Made by a program: the position numbers and the translations under genes. A DNA stretch of 64,000 nt from Promethearchaeota archaeon. GTDB lineage: Archaea; Asgardarchaeota; Thorarchaeia; Thorarchaeales; Thorarchaeaceae. Shown piece by piece: positions 8,747 through 18,190 of this stretch. The stretch spans positions 1 through 64,000 of the forward strand of contig WJMJ01000071.1 in assembly GCA_014728035.1 (NCBI GenBank). Reading direction: 5' to 3'. Position 1 is the stretch's first letter. Each line of letters opens with the position of its first letter. The notes beneath the pieces were generated by a model. It was not told the DNA's origin and made no database searches. It worked only from the letters and a program-made list of their open reading frames with translations.

Positions 8747-9568
8747 ATGGATTTCACATCAAAAGTTGCGGTTGCTGTAGATAGAACTCCTAAGGGTGCA
8801 CTACTTACAGCATTAACAACACTAAATATGCCACTTCATCTGGAATATGAAGTTGAACGCATTATCATAAAACCCTCAATATACAATCCAGCGTATCCTG
8901 GAAATACTAACATCGAATTGGTAGAAGGTCTTGTAAGTATGTTTCGAAATACTGGAAGGGTCTATATTGTTGAAAGTGATAATCCTGTTAGAACCGCTGA
9001 GGAAGCATTTGAAGACTGTGGATATCATCAATTGCAAGAAATTGGTGCAAAACTGGTAAACCTTTCAAAAGAACCATGTCATTCAATAGAGATGCCAGGT
9101 CATTTTTTCAAAGAACGAGAGATGCCAGAAATTCTCTCAGGAAATATTCTACAAGTAAATGTGGCAACACTTAAACAAGAATCCGATAAAAGAATCATGG
9201 GGGCAAGTATCAAGAATTTGTTTGGGTTTTTACCTGAGTTGGATAAATCTGTATATCATGAAAATATTCATGATGTATTAGTTGATTTACTGATAACATA
9301 CCCACCAACTCTTACTATCCTCGACTTAACAGAACTTGTCACTGGGCCACGTAGTCAAAAAATCACAAAACGGACAAAAGGTGTAGTTGTTAGTCAGGAT
9401 TCAGTGGCAATTGATGCATTTGGTGCACATCTTATTGGTATCGATCCCATGACGGTACCACATATTGAATTAGCGTATAATCTTGGATTAGGAGAAGCTC
9501 TTCTTGACAGAATACAAGTCCTTGGCACTGAACATCAGAAAAAGCTGATAGAAATGATTCAATACTAA
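8747..9568 (+). CDS. DUF362 family protein
   Basis: The 273-residue protein matches DUF362: a start with KVAVAVD, the IIIKPSIYN.AYPG.TN segment near residues 40-55, a VYIVESDN strand, and a C-terminal VVSQDSVAIDAFGAHLIGIDP block that is the family hallmark. No ferredoxin-type cysteine cluster is fused here, unlike many bacterial relatives. The biochemical role of stand-alone DUF362 is not established. The stop is immediately followed by the aminotransferase reading frame, so the two are likely co-transcribed. Confidence 0.75.
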   Translation: MDFTSKVAVAVDRTPKGALLTALTTLNMPLHLEYEVERIIIKPSIYNPAYPGNTNIELVEGLVSMFRNTGRVYIVESDNPVRTAEEAFEDCGYHQLQEIGAKLVNLSKEPCHSIEMPGHFFKEREMPEILSGNILQVNVATLKQESDKRIMGASIKNLFGFLPELDKSVYHENIHDVLVDLLITYPPTLTILDLTELVTGPRSQKITKRTKGVVVSQDSVAIDAFGAHLIGIDPMTVPHIELAYNLGLGEALLDRIQVLGTEHQKKLIEMIQY

Positions 9569-9641
9569 TATGACATATCCACAAACAATTTATGGATATA
9601 ATGAAGGCATTGATAGTGTTCGGCAGCTAGGTGGTAACTCC

Positions 9642-10808
9642 ATGGACTGGACATCTCATCATATGCGCAGGATTCCTGCATCTGGCACTTTGAAAATCTT
9701 TGAACTAGCAAGTCGTCTAGAATCTGAAGGACGCAAAATATATCATTTTGAAGTGGGCCAACCTGATTTTCCTACTCCTCCCAATATTGTTGAAGCTGCA
9801 GTAGAAGCTTTGCATGGAGGTCTCACTAGATATGTTTCAGCTCGTGGAATCAATCCGATTCTGGATGCAATTCGTGATATGTATGCATCTCGTAATATTG
9901 GTGTATCTGGGCGAAAAAATGTAATTGTGACGCCTGGCGCTAAGATGGCATTATTCATGGGTTTTCTATCCACCATAGATGTGGGAGACGACGTGATGTT
10001 ATTGACACCAGCATGGCCAAGCTATCGTGTAATGATAGAGCATGCTGGTGGAAAACCTGTTGATGTTGTGACTGATTCAAAATATACTGTTAATGAGGAG
10101 TCTATTAAGGAGAAAATTTCCGATAAAACAACTTGTATTGTAATCAACAGTCCAAACAATCCAACAGGTGGAGTGTTATCACGTGATGATTTGAAGTTGA
10201 TTTATGACCTTGCATGTGATCATGATTTTGTGATTTTTAGCGATGAGATCTACGAGTCCCTAGTGTACGAAGGCTTTGAGCAAGTTTCAATGTTAGAAAT
10301 AGACCCTGCAATGGAACGCACTCTTGTCATAAATGGATTTTCCAAAGCATATGCTATGACTGGTTGGCGTCTCGGTTATGCTATAGGAAACCCTGAAACG
10401 ATTAGCAATATGGTACGTATTCAACAGAATACAACTTCGTGTGCAACATCTTTTGTTCAATATGCTGGTGTTGAAGCACTCAAAGGTGATCAGAGTTTCA
10501 TTGGAGAGATGAGAGCTTCCTATCAAGAACGCCGTAATCGTATTACTGAGATATTTTGCTCAATTCCAGATGTAACATGTGTTAATCCAATGGGTGCTTT
10601 CTATGTGTTCCCTGATTTCTCCGCTTATGGTATTCCCTCTGAAGAGCTCGCTGAAAAAATATTGCAGGATACGGGAGTGACTTGTACCCCTGGTAAAATT
10701 TTCGGTGACCATTTTGATTATAATCTGAGGTTCTCTTATGCTACCTCTATTGATATTATTGAGGAGGGTCTGACTCATTTAGTTAAATATTGTCAGACAC
10801 TTAGATAA
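9642..10808 (+). CDS. class I/II pyridoxal-phosphate aminotransferase (AspC-like)
   Basis: This is a fold-type I aminotransferase of about 388 residues. Visible motifs are FEVGQPDFPTP near the start, NSPNNPTGG, SDEIYE (the PLP-contacting Asp) and NGFSKAYAMTGWRLGY with the Schiff-base lysine, then a terminal LRFSYA arginine motif for the substrate carboxylate. It probably transfers amino groups between amino acids and 2-oxoglutarate; the exact substrate cannot be read. I prefer the ATG at 9642, which has AGGTGG just upstream and begins where the family begins. An ATG at 9570 would add 24 residues. Confidence 0.88.
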   Translation: MDWTSHHMRRIPASGTLKIFELASRLESEGRKIYHFEVGQPDFPTPPNIVEAAVEALHGGLTRYVSARGINPILDAIRDMYASRNIGVSGRKNVIVTPGAKMALFMGFLSTIDVGDDVMLLTPAWPSYRVMIEHAGGKPVDVVTDSKYTVNEESIKEKISDKTTCIVINSPNNPTGGVLSRDDLKLIYDLACDHDFVIFSDEIYESLVYEGFEQVSMLEIDPAMERTLVINGFSKAYAMTGWRLGYAIGNPETISNMVRIQQNTTSCATSFVQYAGVEALKGDQSFIGEMRASYQERRNRITEIFCSIPDVTCVNPMGAFYVFPDFSAYGIPSEELAEKILQDTGVTCTPGKIFGDHFDYNLRFSYATSIDIIEEGLTHLVKYCQTLR

Positions 10809-11419
10809 TGGTGATAGTTCTGTCAACTAATGCTGAAAAACAAATTGAAACCGTCGATTTACAGTTTGAGTGCATAATGTGTGGAAAATGCTGCAAAGTT
10901 AGTAATCTCATTATAACTGTTACAGGAACAGATATTGTTAACATTGCAAAAGGACTTGATTTTGGACCAGATGAGATTCTAAGAGCTCTTGATTTCTATG
11001 TAATCAAAGATGATCGAAAATCACCTGAGGGAATGAGAGATTTTCCCTTGGTGCTTACTGAAAAGGGACCTGCATATGTAGCCCTTAAGAAGATGAATGA
11101 CGGCTCTTGCATTTTTCTTAAAGACAAGAAGTGCATGATTCATCCTATTCGTCCAGCTGTCTGTGCATCATTTCCATTCACTTTTCAGAAAAAAAATAGA
11201 GAATTAATATGGGGCCTTAATGCAATCAAGGATATATGTCCAGGTATTGGAAAAGGTGAATATGTGAAGAAGTCCTATCTTGAATCGATTGGTACTGTAG
11301 TATTAGAGAATTTATCGATCTACACCTGTTTTGTTGAAGACTGGAACCGGAGTACTGCAAATCATACTGCCAAGTCTTTTATCAAAGCAATATTAGAATC
11401 TCCTATGTTTTATGCGTAG
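10808..11419 (+). CDS. YkgJ-type cysteine-cluster protein
   Basis: The protein carries the family signature FECIMCGKCCKVSN near residues 22-35 (CxxCxxCC) and a second cysteine group, CIFLKDKKCMIHPIRPAVCASFPF, near residue 95-120. These cysteines are thought to chelate zinc or iron, and members are annotated as Fe-S-cluster-containing or zinc/iron-chelating proteins with no settled function. The ATG overlaps the stop of the aminotransferase gene by one base (TAATG), indicating translational coupling. Confidence 0.75.
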   Translation: MVIVLSTNAEKQIETVDLQFECIMCGKCCKVSNLIITVTGTDIVNIAKGLDFGPDEILRALDFYVIKDDRKSPEGMRDFPLVLTEKGPAYVALKKMNDGSCIFLKDKKCMIHPIRPAVCASFPFTFQKKNRELIWGLNAIKDICPGIGKGEYVKKSYLESIGTVVLENLSIYTCFVEDWNRSTANHTAKSFIKAILESPMFYA

Positions 11420-11462
11420 GAATATTTATTCATGATAGTCATTCCCATTCATTGTGAACTAT

Positions 11463-12413
11463 ATGAGCAAAGTACTTGTCACTGGTGGTGCTGGTTTTAT
11501 TGCAAGTCACATCGTAGACCGATACATAGTGAATCATGAAGTAGCAGTGCTTGATGATTTATCTGAGGGAAGAATTGAAAATATGGCGCCGCACTTGAGT
11601 AAAGATGAATTTACTTTCATTAAGGGGACCATTACATCGAAGGAAGATGTCAAAAAAGCACTTGAAGGTGTTTCAACTGTTTTCCATTTCGCAGCTCAAC
11701 CCGATGTTCGATTAAGCATTGATCGTCCAGTTTGGGATTTTGAAATAAATGTTGTAGGAAGCATGAATTTACTCGACGAAATGAGAAAATCTGATGTGAA
11801 GAGAATCCTTTTCGCTTCATCTGGAGGAACCGTATATGGAGAAACTGATGTATTTCCCACCCCCGAATCCGTTTCTTTTCATCCAATAAGTAACTACGGA
11901 GCAGCAAAAGGTGCTTTTGAGATGTATTTGTCTTCTTTTGCTGAACTCTATGGTTTCGAAGCAGTGAGTTGTAGATTTGCTAATATCATTGGACCCAGGT
12001 CCACACATGGAGTTATCTACGACTTTTATATGAAACTAAAACGGAATCCTAGCAAGCTAGTGGTACTTGGTGATGGAACACAAGAAAAAGCATACATGTA
12101 TGTTGAAGATACTATCAATGCAATTGAACTTCTTGAAAATAAAATGAAGCCGGGGCACACACCAGTGAATGTAGGTTCCGGTGAGCGATTGACTGTAACT
12201 AGAATTGCAGAGCTGGTAGTTGAAAGCATGAATCTTCCTGATGCCAAAATCGAATACACTGGGTCTAAGAGAGGTTGGGCTGGAGATGTAGTTATCACCG
12301 ATATTGATATCTCTCTACTCAAATCACTTGGTTGGAAACCGACAATCAAATTAGAAGATGGTGTTCGGAAATATGTCAAATGGCTGCTTTCAGAATTCGG
12401 TGATGTTTCCTGA
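11463..12413 (+). CDS. NAD-dependent nucleotide-sugar epimerase/dehydratase (GalE-like)
   Basis: This is an extended short-chain dehydrogenase of 316 residues. It has the Rossmann motif TGGAGFIAS at the N-terminus, the catalytic serine region ASSGGTVYGE, the YxxxK pair in NYGAAKGAFE, and a late RxxAGDV-like RGWAGDV segment seen in UDP-glucose 4-epimerases and related enzymes. It probably converts a UDP- or dTDP-sugar for glycan synthesis. I chose the ATG at 11463, giving MSKVLVTGG; a TTG nine bases earlier is possible. An AATATTTATTC element about 35-40 bases upstream could be its TATA box, giving a very short leader. Confidence 0.85.
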   Translation: MSKVLVTGGAGFIASHIVDRYIVNHEVAVLDDLSEGRIENMAPHLSKDEFTFIKGTITSKEDVKKALEGVSTVFHFAAQPDVRLSIDRPVWDFEINVVGSMNLLDEMRKSDVKRILFASSGGTVYGETDVFPTPESVSFHPISNYGAAKGAFEMYLSSFAELYGFEAVSCRFANIIGPRSTHGVIYDFYMKLKRNPSKLVVLGDGTQEKAYMYVEDTINAIELLENKMKPGHTPVNVGSGERLTVTRIAELVVESMNLPDAKIEYTGSKRGWAGDVVITDIDISLLKSLGWKPTIKLEDGVRKYVKWLLSEFGDVS

Positions 12414-12434
12414 AGCAATTAATCTAAGACATAA

Positions 12435-13403
12435 CTAGAGTCGACTGAGAATTTGTAGAATATTTCCAAAGTTATGTTCTACTGTTCGGCTCTTTTCTGC
12501 ATATTTAGAAAGGGATGCTAGCTGTTCGTCATATTCTACAAGTTCACGAAATCTAGTACTCCGAATCTCGGTATGAATTTCTTCATTTAGGTCCAATATC
12601 TCACTAGAAGAATTCAGAATATATTGTAGCATCTTAATGAGCAAATGAAAATCATTTATGTCTCTCAGCTGCAAAGTTTGACTATAAAACTGAAATTCCA
12701 ACCTTGCAAGCTTTTCTCGTAACTCGAATAGTTCCTTCTTCCATTTTCCAATCTCTGTGTCTTCTGTATTATTTGCCCTTTCAGACCATTGTCTTTGCTG
12801 TTTAATCAATTGTACTAGGTATTCTCTGAGAAACGCAAAGTGATCAACTCCCTCTTCTATATCGTCCTCCGTACCAATTGGATCCATTCCCTCCATTTGA
12901 CTGTGTTTGACAGCAATCATTAGAGAAAATTTATCCACATATCTCTTTATTTCATCTGTTTTTTCCTTTTTGCTCATCATATCTGCAAAGATATCACTTA
13001 ATGTGAGAAGGAATTTGTACAAACACTCAGAACAAATTTCAGCACTTGCATCTTGGTCTTTTGTTGAAAGAAATTGAAGAGCGTCTTCAAGGTCTGTACC
13101 TGGGACATCTTCACCATGAATTCTTAGTTTCCAACCTTGTGATATACAATAGACCTTATTATCTGGGTAGTTGATGTAAATAGCACAATAACAGATGTTA
13201 TCTTCTTTTGCTAATTCTTCCTTCATTCCCTCACGGTCTGCATGAAAGGAAAAAAGGGATGGATGCACTTCTATAGCATCAATCTCAAGGATTTCATCAT
13301 CATTAACGCAGAGTTTCTCATCGCCAAAGACCTTGAAACATGGACATCCCCGTACAAGCCGGATTTCACCTTGATGTTCCATAGTTTCTTGACTTTCAAA
13401 CAA
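12435..13403 (-). CDS. hypothetical protein with GCPC and CxxC motifs, tandem paralogue A
   Basis: I do not recognise the family. The N-terminal third has RGCPCFK and a further cysteine in LCVND, then a beta-rich stretch and an ICSECLYKFL motif near residue 140. The rest is helical with many E/K/L. Four to five cysteines conserved in the neighbouring paralogue suggest a metal site. The start is the TTG at 13403 or the ATG at 13382 (MEHQGEIR). The neighbour at 13477-14469 shares layout and motifs, so the pair arose by tandem duplication and probably forms a hetero-complex or has diverged in substrate. Confidence 0.65.
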   Translation of the reverse strand: MFESQETMEHQGEIRLVRGCPCFKVFGDEKLCVNDDEILEIDAIEVHPSLFSFHADREGMKEELAKEDNICYCAIYINYPDNKVYCISQGWKLRIHGEDVPGTDLEDALQFLSTKDQDASAEICSECLYKFLLTLSDIFADMMSKKEKTDEIKRYVDKFSLMIAVKHSQMEGMDPIGTEDDIEEGVDHFAFLREYLVQLIKQQRQWSERANNTEDTEIGKWKKELFELREKLARLEFQFYSQTLQLRDINDFHLLIKMLQYILNSSSEILDLNEEIHTEIRSTRFRELVEYDEQLASLSKYAEKSRTVEHNFGNILQILSRL

Positions 13404-13476
13404 GATAATTCTGCCCCAGTAGTTAGCTGTTTTTTTAAAAGCTTCTACTTCTAATAGATGTTATTATTGCTGTTAT

Positions 13477-14469
13477 TCAAGCTCCTACATCCACTTGACT
13501 TAGCACCTTCAACACATTGCTAAATCTTTGTTCAATTACTATTCGCCTTGCATTTTGCTCCTTGAGCATTTCATGAATGTCTGTAGGAATACCTCTCAAG
13601 GATTTTATCTTGAGATGGCTTTCTCGAATACTATCAATTACTTTGCTTACCTTCTCTGCAACCTCAATCATAAATCTAAGCAAGCCAAGAGCTACTAGCT
13701 CGTCAGTTGCATCACGTATGGTTAAAACTTGAAAGAGGAAAATAGCTTCTAATCTAGCTAGAGTTTTATAATGTTCCATTAAGTCGAGCAGGTCTGAATT
13801 TCCATCACGTTTCTGATACATGAATATTAGAGAACTCCAATCGCCTCGAATAGTCATGAGGTCTTTGATGTATTCTTTTAGGTGATGATTGTATGATTCT
13901 TTATCCAACATCTGATCTTCTGTTGCATCAGTCAAATCAACAGCCATCTTCGCAGCAATCTTCTGGATATATTCAGAGATTACTTTAGCTCTTTCAGATT
14001 CACTAAGCAGATCTTCGAATACATCTCCCATTGTGACTAAATATTTGTACAGGCATGTAGAACAGATTACTCCTGAACCTGATTTTTCCGCAGATGTGAC
14101 AAATTGTAAAGCTTCCCGGATATCAGAAGCTTGAACTGGTCGGCTGTTAATTCGTATCTTTTTTCCTTGACTGACACAGTAAGCTGAATTAGACTTGTCA
14201 TCTAGAAAAATTAAAAGATAGCACATGTTTTCATTATCGCTTCTGAATTCTTTAAGGTCTTCAACAGAATCAGCTGGAAAGAAAGTTGGATCAACCATGA
14301 TTGAGCTAATTGGCTGCACATCGTCATTATTGATACATACTTGCTCTTTTCCAAATTCCTTGTAGCATGGACATCCTTTAACTAGCCCTGTATCTTCGTC
14401 ATCCAGTGATGACATAAGGGATGAACCCACTTTCAATTTGGAAACCTCTGCTGTAAATTCTCTCCTCAA
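13477..14469 (-). CDS. hypothetical protein with GCPC and CxxC motifs, tandem paralogue B
   Basis: This is the paralogue of the downstream gene. It shows KGCPCYKEFG, VCINNDD, a CYLLIFLDD strand matching the partner's CYCAIYINY, and ICSTCLYKYLVTMGDVFEDLLS. The C-terminal halves also match in spacing and end alike (FSNVLKVLSQ versus FGNILQILSR). The first ~20 residues are poorly supported: TTG at 14469, a TTG near 14436 preceded by GAGG, or an ATG near 14415 could be the start. No membrane segment or known catalytic motif is visible. Function unknown. Confidence 0.65.
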   Translation of the reverse strand: MRREFTAEVSKLKVGSSLMSSLDDEDTGLVKGCPCYKEFGKEQVCINNDDVQPISSIMVDPTFFPADSVEDLKEFRSDNENMCYLLIFLDDKSNSAYCVSQGKKIRINSRPVQASDIREALQFVTSAEKSGSGVICSTCLYKYLVTMGDVFEDLLSESERAKVISEYIQKIAAKMAVDLTDATEDQMLDKESYNHHLKEYIKDLMTIRGDWSSLIFMYQKRDGNSDLLDLMEHYKTLARLEAIFLFQVLTIRDATDELVALGLLRFMIEVAEKVSKVIDSIRESHLKIKSLRGIPTDIHEMLKEQNARRIVIEQRFSNVLKVLSQVDVGA

Positions 14470-14582
14470 TTTACTGACTGAGGGTCTTCAACCCTCACCA
14501 AGCTTCAGAACGGATTTGAATGAATATTAAACTTCCTTAGATAGTAATACAACAAGGAGAACTGGGAAAAGGCAGGAATGCC

Positions 14583-14723
14583 TTAACCCCAAAGTTCTCT
14601 TTTCAACAAATCTCGAATTGCAATTCTGATTGCTTCTGATCGATTGGGATAGAGACCACTTTCTACAAGCTTCTCAAGACCTTCAAGATATTGTGATGGG
14701 CAGTGTAATGTTACAAGCTTCAT
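14583..14723 (-). CDS. small ribbon-helix-helix (CopG/Arc-like) DNA-binding protein
   Basis: A 46-residue protein that is essentially one ribbon-helix-helix unit: a short strand (MKLVTLHCP), helix QYLEGLEKLVESG, the turn YPNRSEA, then helix IRIAIRDLLKREL. Such proteins dimerise through the strand and bind operators, often as autoregulators or antitoxins. The start at 14723 is chosen because a GGAGAGG ribosome-binding site lies directly upstream; a longer frame to 14807 is unlikely. No toxin gene is adjacent, so a stand-alone regulator is more likely. Confidence 0.75.
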   Translation of the reverse strand: MKLVTLHCPSQYLEGLEKLVESGLYPNRSEAIRIAIRDLLKRELWG

Positions 14724-14845
14724 TTTTTTCCTCTCCGCAAATCTGTGTTCCTGACCGTATATTCCCGGCAGGATACGTCCATATTCGCTATGTATTCTCT
14801 GGGTCATACGTAAATTTGATACCTAGTATTACTCGGTTATATTAA

Positions 14846-14871
14846 GAAGCTAAAGCGGCGCGAGTAGCTTC
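14846..14871 (+). promoter_or_regulatory. stem-loop in the leader of the acyl-CoA synthetase gene
   Basis: GAAGCTA (14846-14852) and TAGCTTC (14865-14871) form a perfect seven-base inverted repeat around a GC-rich 12-base loop. It sits just after a TTATATTAAG element that looks like a TATA box and about 60-85 bases before the start codon. It may be an operator or a leader hairpin. Confidence 0.4.
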
Positions 14872-14931
14872 ATTTTCTCTAATATTAGCCATTAGCATAG
14901 CAATTATAACAAAGAAACGGAGCCAAAGAAG

Positions 14932-17079
14932 GTGAAGACTCTTGGGATGGAGTTACATCAGATGGACCGCCAGGAACTTATTGACGTATTATTCAATCCG
15001 CGTTCAATCGCAGTAATCGGTGCCTCAGAAACCAAAGGTAAACTTGGAAATGATGTTCTGAGAAACCTAATTGAGAGTGGCTTTCAAGGAAGAATCTATC
15101 CTATCAATCCAAAAGGTGGAGAGATTCTTGGCCAGAAAGTCTATAGAAAAGTAGGAGATATCGCTGGCGACGTTGACGTCGCAGTAATTGTCATTCCTGC
15201 ACGATTTGTGCTTCCAGTTGTCGAAGAATGTGGTGAAAAGGGAGTAAAAGCCTTAGTAATCATAACCGCGGGATTCAAAGAAATTGGTCATGAAGGTCAG
15301 GAAGCAGAGAAAAAATTAGTTGAACTTGCCAAAAAGTACGATATGATTATCCAGGGTCCAAATTGTCTTGGAATAATCAACACAAGCTCACCTTACAATG
15401 CATCTTTTTCTGCAGGAACCCCCTCTAAAGGCAGTATTGCATTCGCATCTCAATCTGGAGCCCTGATGACAGGAATTCTTGATTGGAGTCTTATGGAGAA
15501 GATTGGATTCTCAAAATTTGTTAGTCTTGGGAATAAGGCTGATCTTGATGAAGCTGATTTCATTGAAGCGTTTGGTAGAGACCCTGCTTCTACTTTTATT
15601 CTGTTGTATATTGAATCTGTAGTGAATGGACGCAAGTTTATGGAGGCATGTAAGAAAGTAGTGCCCAAAAAACCAATTTTCATTGTGAAATCCGGGGTAA
15701 GTGAAGCTGGTGCGCGAGCAGCATCCTCTCATACTGGATCCTTAGCAGGAAGTGATACTGCTTATGATGTTGCCTTCAAACAGAGTGGTGTGAGTAGAGC
15801 GGAGAATATGGCAAACCTGTTCGATGTAGCAAATGTATTTGATGATATGCATCTACCTGCAGGAAATCGTGTCGCCATTGTAACAAATGCTGGTGGACCC
15901 GGGATACTAACAACTGATGCGTGTGAAGCAAATGGATTGGAGATTGCAAAGCTCACAAATCAATCAATCGAGGTCTTAAAGGAGGGACTACCCCCTGCAG
16001 CATCAGTGTATAATCCAATCGATGCATTGGGTACTGCTCAACCAGAGGAGTATGAGTTATGTATCGAGACCGCTCTTGCTGATGAAAATGTGGATTCCGT
16101 TATCGTTCTGGTTACTCCGCAAGCAATGACTGATGAAACGGGTACAGCTCAGGTCTTAGTCGAGGCTCACAAAAAGTTCCCTGGTAAACCACTTGTTGCA
16201 GTTTTTATGGGTGGAAATTCAATGGTCTATCCACGAATCGTATTAAACGAAGGTGGTATTCCAGTATTTGATTTTCCTGAACGTGCTGTGTATGCACTTG
16301 CAGAATTATACAAATATACAGTCCGAAGAGATAGCCTGAAAGATGAAACCATACCGCGGTTTAGGGTTAGAAAATCTGAGGTAGCTGATATCATTCGAAA
16401 GGTCCGAGAAGATAACCGAACAGTACTTCTTGGAAGTGAAGCACATGCAATTGCTGAAGCTTATGGCATTCAAGTAGCAAAGATTCGTTTAGCTACAAGT
16501 TCTGAAGAAGCAGTGAGTCTTGCTGAAGAATTAGGATATCCAGTAGTTATGAAAATTGCCAGTCCTGATATTGTGCATAAAAGTGATATCGGTGGTATCA
16601 AAATTGGATTGAATTCTCCAGAAGAGGTAGAACAGGCATTTATTGAAATTCTTGAGAATGCTCAAAATCAGAGACCAAAAGCTATTGTATATGGTGTTGA
16701 TGTTCAGGAAATGGCAGATAAAGGCAAGGAAGTAATAATTGGTTGCTCAAGAGATATCCAGTTTGGGCCAATGATCATGTTTGGTGCTGGAGGCATTTTC
16801 GTTAACTATCTCAAAGACATCTCATTCAGATTAGCTCCAATGACACGTAGTGATGTACAAGAACTGATTGACGAAACCAAAATGGGAACTCTTCTAAAAG
16901 GGGTGCGAGGTGAACCTCCAAGTGATGTCAAGGCTATTGAAGATACAATTCTTAGAATCAGTCAACTCGTCACAGATTTTGAGGAGATTGTCGAGCTTGA
17001 TATCAATCCGTGTTTTGCTTATGTAAAAGGTAAGGGTATTTCTGCGGTCGATGTAAAAATTACGATTGGAGGAGAGTAG
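14932..17079 (+). CDS. acd: ADP-forming acetyl/acyl-CoA synthetase, fused alpha-beta subunits
   Basis: The enzyme makes ATP from acyl-CoA, ADP and phosphate (reversibly) and is the usual energy-conserving step of peptide and sugar fermentation in archaea. The alpha part has the CoA-binding domain (SIAVIGAS), the ligase domains (PNCLG, SQSGAL) and the phosphorylated histidine in ASSHTGSLAGS, about residue 267. The beta part, from ~480, is an ATP-grasp domain with VHKSDIGG and FGPMIMFGAGG. Both halves are complete, at the usual ~700 residues for the fused form. The GTG at 14932 is used; the ATG at 14947 is an alternative. The next gene starts one base after the stop. Confidence 0.92.
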   Translation: MKTLGMELHQMDRQELIDVLFNPRSIAVIGASETKGKLGNDVLRNLIESGFQGRIYPINPKGGEILGQKVYRKVGDIAGDVDVAVIVIPARFVLPVVEECGEKGVKALVIITAGFKEIGHEGQEAEKKLVELAKKYDMIIQGPNCLGIINTSSPYNASFSAGTPSKGSIAFASQSGALMTGILDWSLMEKIGFSKFVSLGNKADLDEADFIEAFGRDPASTFILLYIESVVNGRKFMEACKKVVPKKPIFIVKSGVSEAGARAASSHTGSLAGSDTAYDVAFKQSGVSRAENMANLFDVANVFDDMHLPAGNRVAIVTNAGGPGILTTDACEANGLEIAKLTNQSIEVLKEGLPPAASVYNPIDALGTAQPEEYELCIETALADENVDSVIVLVTPQAMTDETGTAQVLVEAHKKFPGKPLVAVFMGGNSMVYPRIVLNEGGIPVFDFPERAVYALAELYKYTVRRDSLKDETIPRFRVRKSEVADIIRKVREDNRTVLLGSEAHAIAEAYGIQVAKIRLATSSEEAVSLAEELGYPVVMKIASPDIVHKSDIGGIKIGLNSPEEVEQAFIEILENAQNQRPKAIVYGVDVQEMADKGKEVIIGCSRDIQFGPMIMFGAGGIFVNYLKDISFRLAPMTRSDVQELIDETKMGTLLKGVRGEPPSDVKAIEDTILRISQLVTDFEEIVELDINPCFAYVKGKGISAVDVKITIGGE

Positions 17080-17080
17080 A

Positions 17081-18148
17081 ATGACTAGGAATATTGTCAT
17101 CACAGGAGATACAATAATCGGAAAAACTCTACTTGCTCTCGGAATATCTGCGAAACTACGTGCCGAAGGAAAGTCTGTTGGATACTTCAAACCTGTAGGA
17201 TCAAAAAGCTATGATCTCAGTACAACAGATGTTGATATTGATGAAGATGCCGCTGTAATGAAGGAAGTTCTTGGACTAGAGTCAGATGTATCTTGCATCT
17301 GCCCACTAATTCGGCATAAGTCTAGCTATGATGAGTTTTTGCGGATTGGTAACGAAAAACTCCATGAAAAAATAATGAAATGCTTTTCTGAGATTTCCGC
17401 GGGAAATGAAATTATGCTCATCGAAGGCACTAAATCACCTTGGCACTTGCTTCATGTGAACCTTTCCACGGCTCAGATTGCGACATCTCTTGAAGCAAAT
17501 GTGATATGTCTTGTTAATTTTCCTGACATAACAGCAATCGATGATATATTACTCCAGCGTGACTTCTTCAAGATGCATGGTGTGGATGATATCACAATCG
17601 TCTTGAATCTTGTGCCGCCTATGCTCCGAAGTACTATTCAGGAACATATTCGTTCTTTTATTGAACAACATGGAATGCATTATGGTGGCACTATCTATCA
17701 AAATAGAGAATTATTCAGCCCCTCTGTGAGAGAGATTCTTCGAGCTCTTGATGGCGAGATTATTACCGGAGAAGATAAGATTGATGCAGTGATTGTCGAC
17801 CAATTCATGGTTGGAAGCATGGCTCCTGAAAATGCTCTGAAGTGGTTCCGTCGAGCAAAACACAAAGCTGTTATCACTAGTGGTGATCGAAGTGACATCT
17901 GTCTAGCAGCAATGGAAACCGATACAAATCTTCTAATTCTCACCGGTGGAATGGGGCCTGATATTCGAACTATTTCTCGTGCTAAAGAACTTGGCATTCC
18001 TATCATCATGACTGCTCATGATACATATTCTACAGGACAAATAGTAGATAATCTTGTAACAACGATAACACCTGAGAATAAGGAAAAAATTGCGTTAGTT
18101 GAGAAGATAATTGGTGAAGCTTTAGTACTCTCACATCTTGGCATATAA
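17081..18148 (+). CDS. BioD-like P-loop plus DRTGG domain protein (phosphotransacetylase N-terminal homologue)
   Basis: The N-terminal ~210 residues are a dethiobiotin-synthetase/CobB-like P-loop domain (GDTIIGKT near residue 11, then GYFKPVG). The C-terminal part is a DRTGG domain followed by SGDRSDICLAA and TGGMGPD. This pair forms the regulatory N-terminus of long phosphotransacetylases but occurs here without the catalytic domain, as often seen in archaea. It directly follows the ADP-forming acyl-CoA synthetase, so it probably senses a nucleotide or metabolite and modulates acyl-CoA flux; that role is inference. The ATG at 17081 has GGAGAG upstream. Confidence 0.8.
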   Translation: MTRNIVITGDTIIGKTLLALGISAKLRAEGKSVGYFKPVGSKSYDLSTTDVDIDEDAAVMKEVLGLESDVSCICPLIRHKSSYDEFLRIGNEKLHEKIMKCFSEISAGNEIMLIEGTKSPWHLLHVNLSTAQIATSLEANVICLVNFPDITAIDDILLQRDFFKMHGVDDITIVLNLVPPMLRSTIQEHIRSFIEQHGMHYGGTIYQNRELFSPSVREILRALDGEIITGEDKIDAVIVDQFMVGSMAPENALKWFRRAKHKAVITSGDRSDICLAAMETDTNLLILTGGMGPDIRTISRAKELGIPIIMTAHDTYSTGQIVDNLVTTITPENKEKIALVEKIIGEALVLSHLGI

Positions 18149-18161
18149 TCAAAGAAAAGGA

Positions 18162-18177
18162 GGAGCGAAAACGCTCC
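18162..18177 (+). terminator. GGAGCG/CGCTCC hairpin after the DRTGG gene
   Basis: A perfect six-base stem with an AAAA loop lies 14 bases after the stop of the DRTGG gene. It is not followed by a long T-run, so it may be an RNA-stabilising 3' hairpin instead of a true terminator. Confidence 0.4.
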
Positions 18178-18190
18178 CGTTGCAAAACAA

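Noticed and set aside
9570..9641. Extended N-terminus of the aminotransferase
   Set aside because: No ribosome-binding site before the ATG at 9570, whereas AGGTGG precedes the ATG at 9642, and the family begins there; not excluded.
14583..14723. Antitoxin of a toxin-antitoxin pair
   Set aside because: The ribbon-helix-helix protein has no small toxin gene next to it, so a pair cannot be supported.
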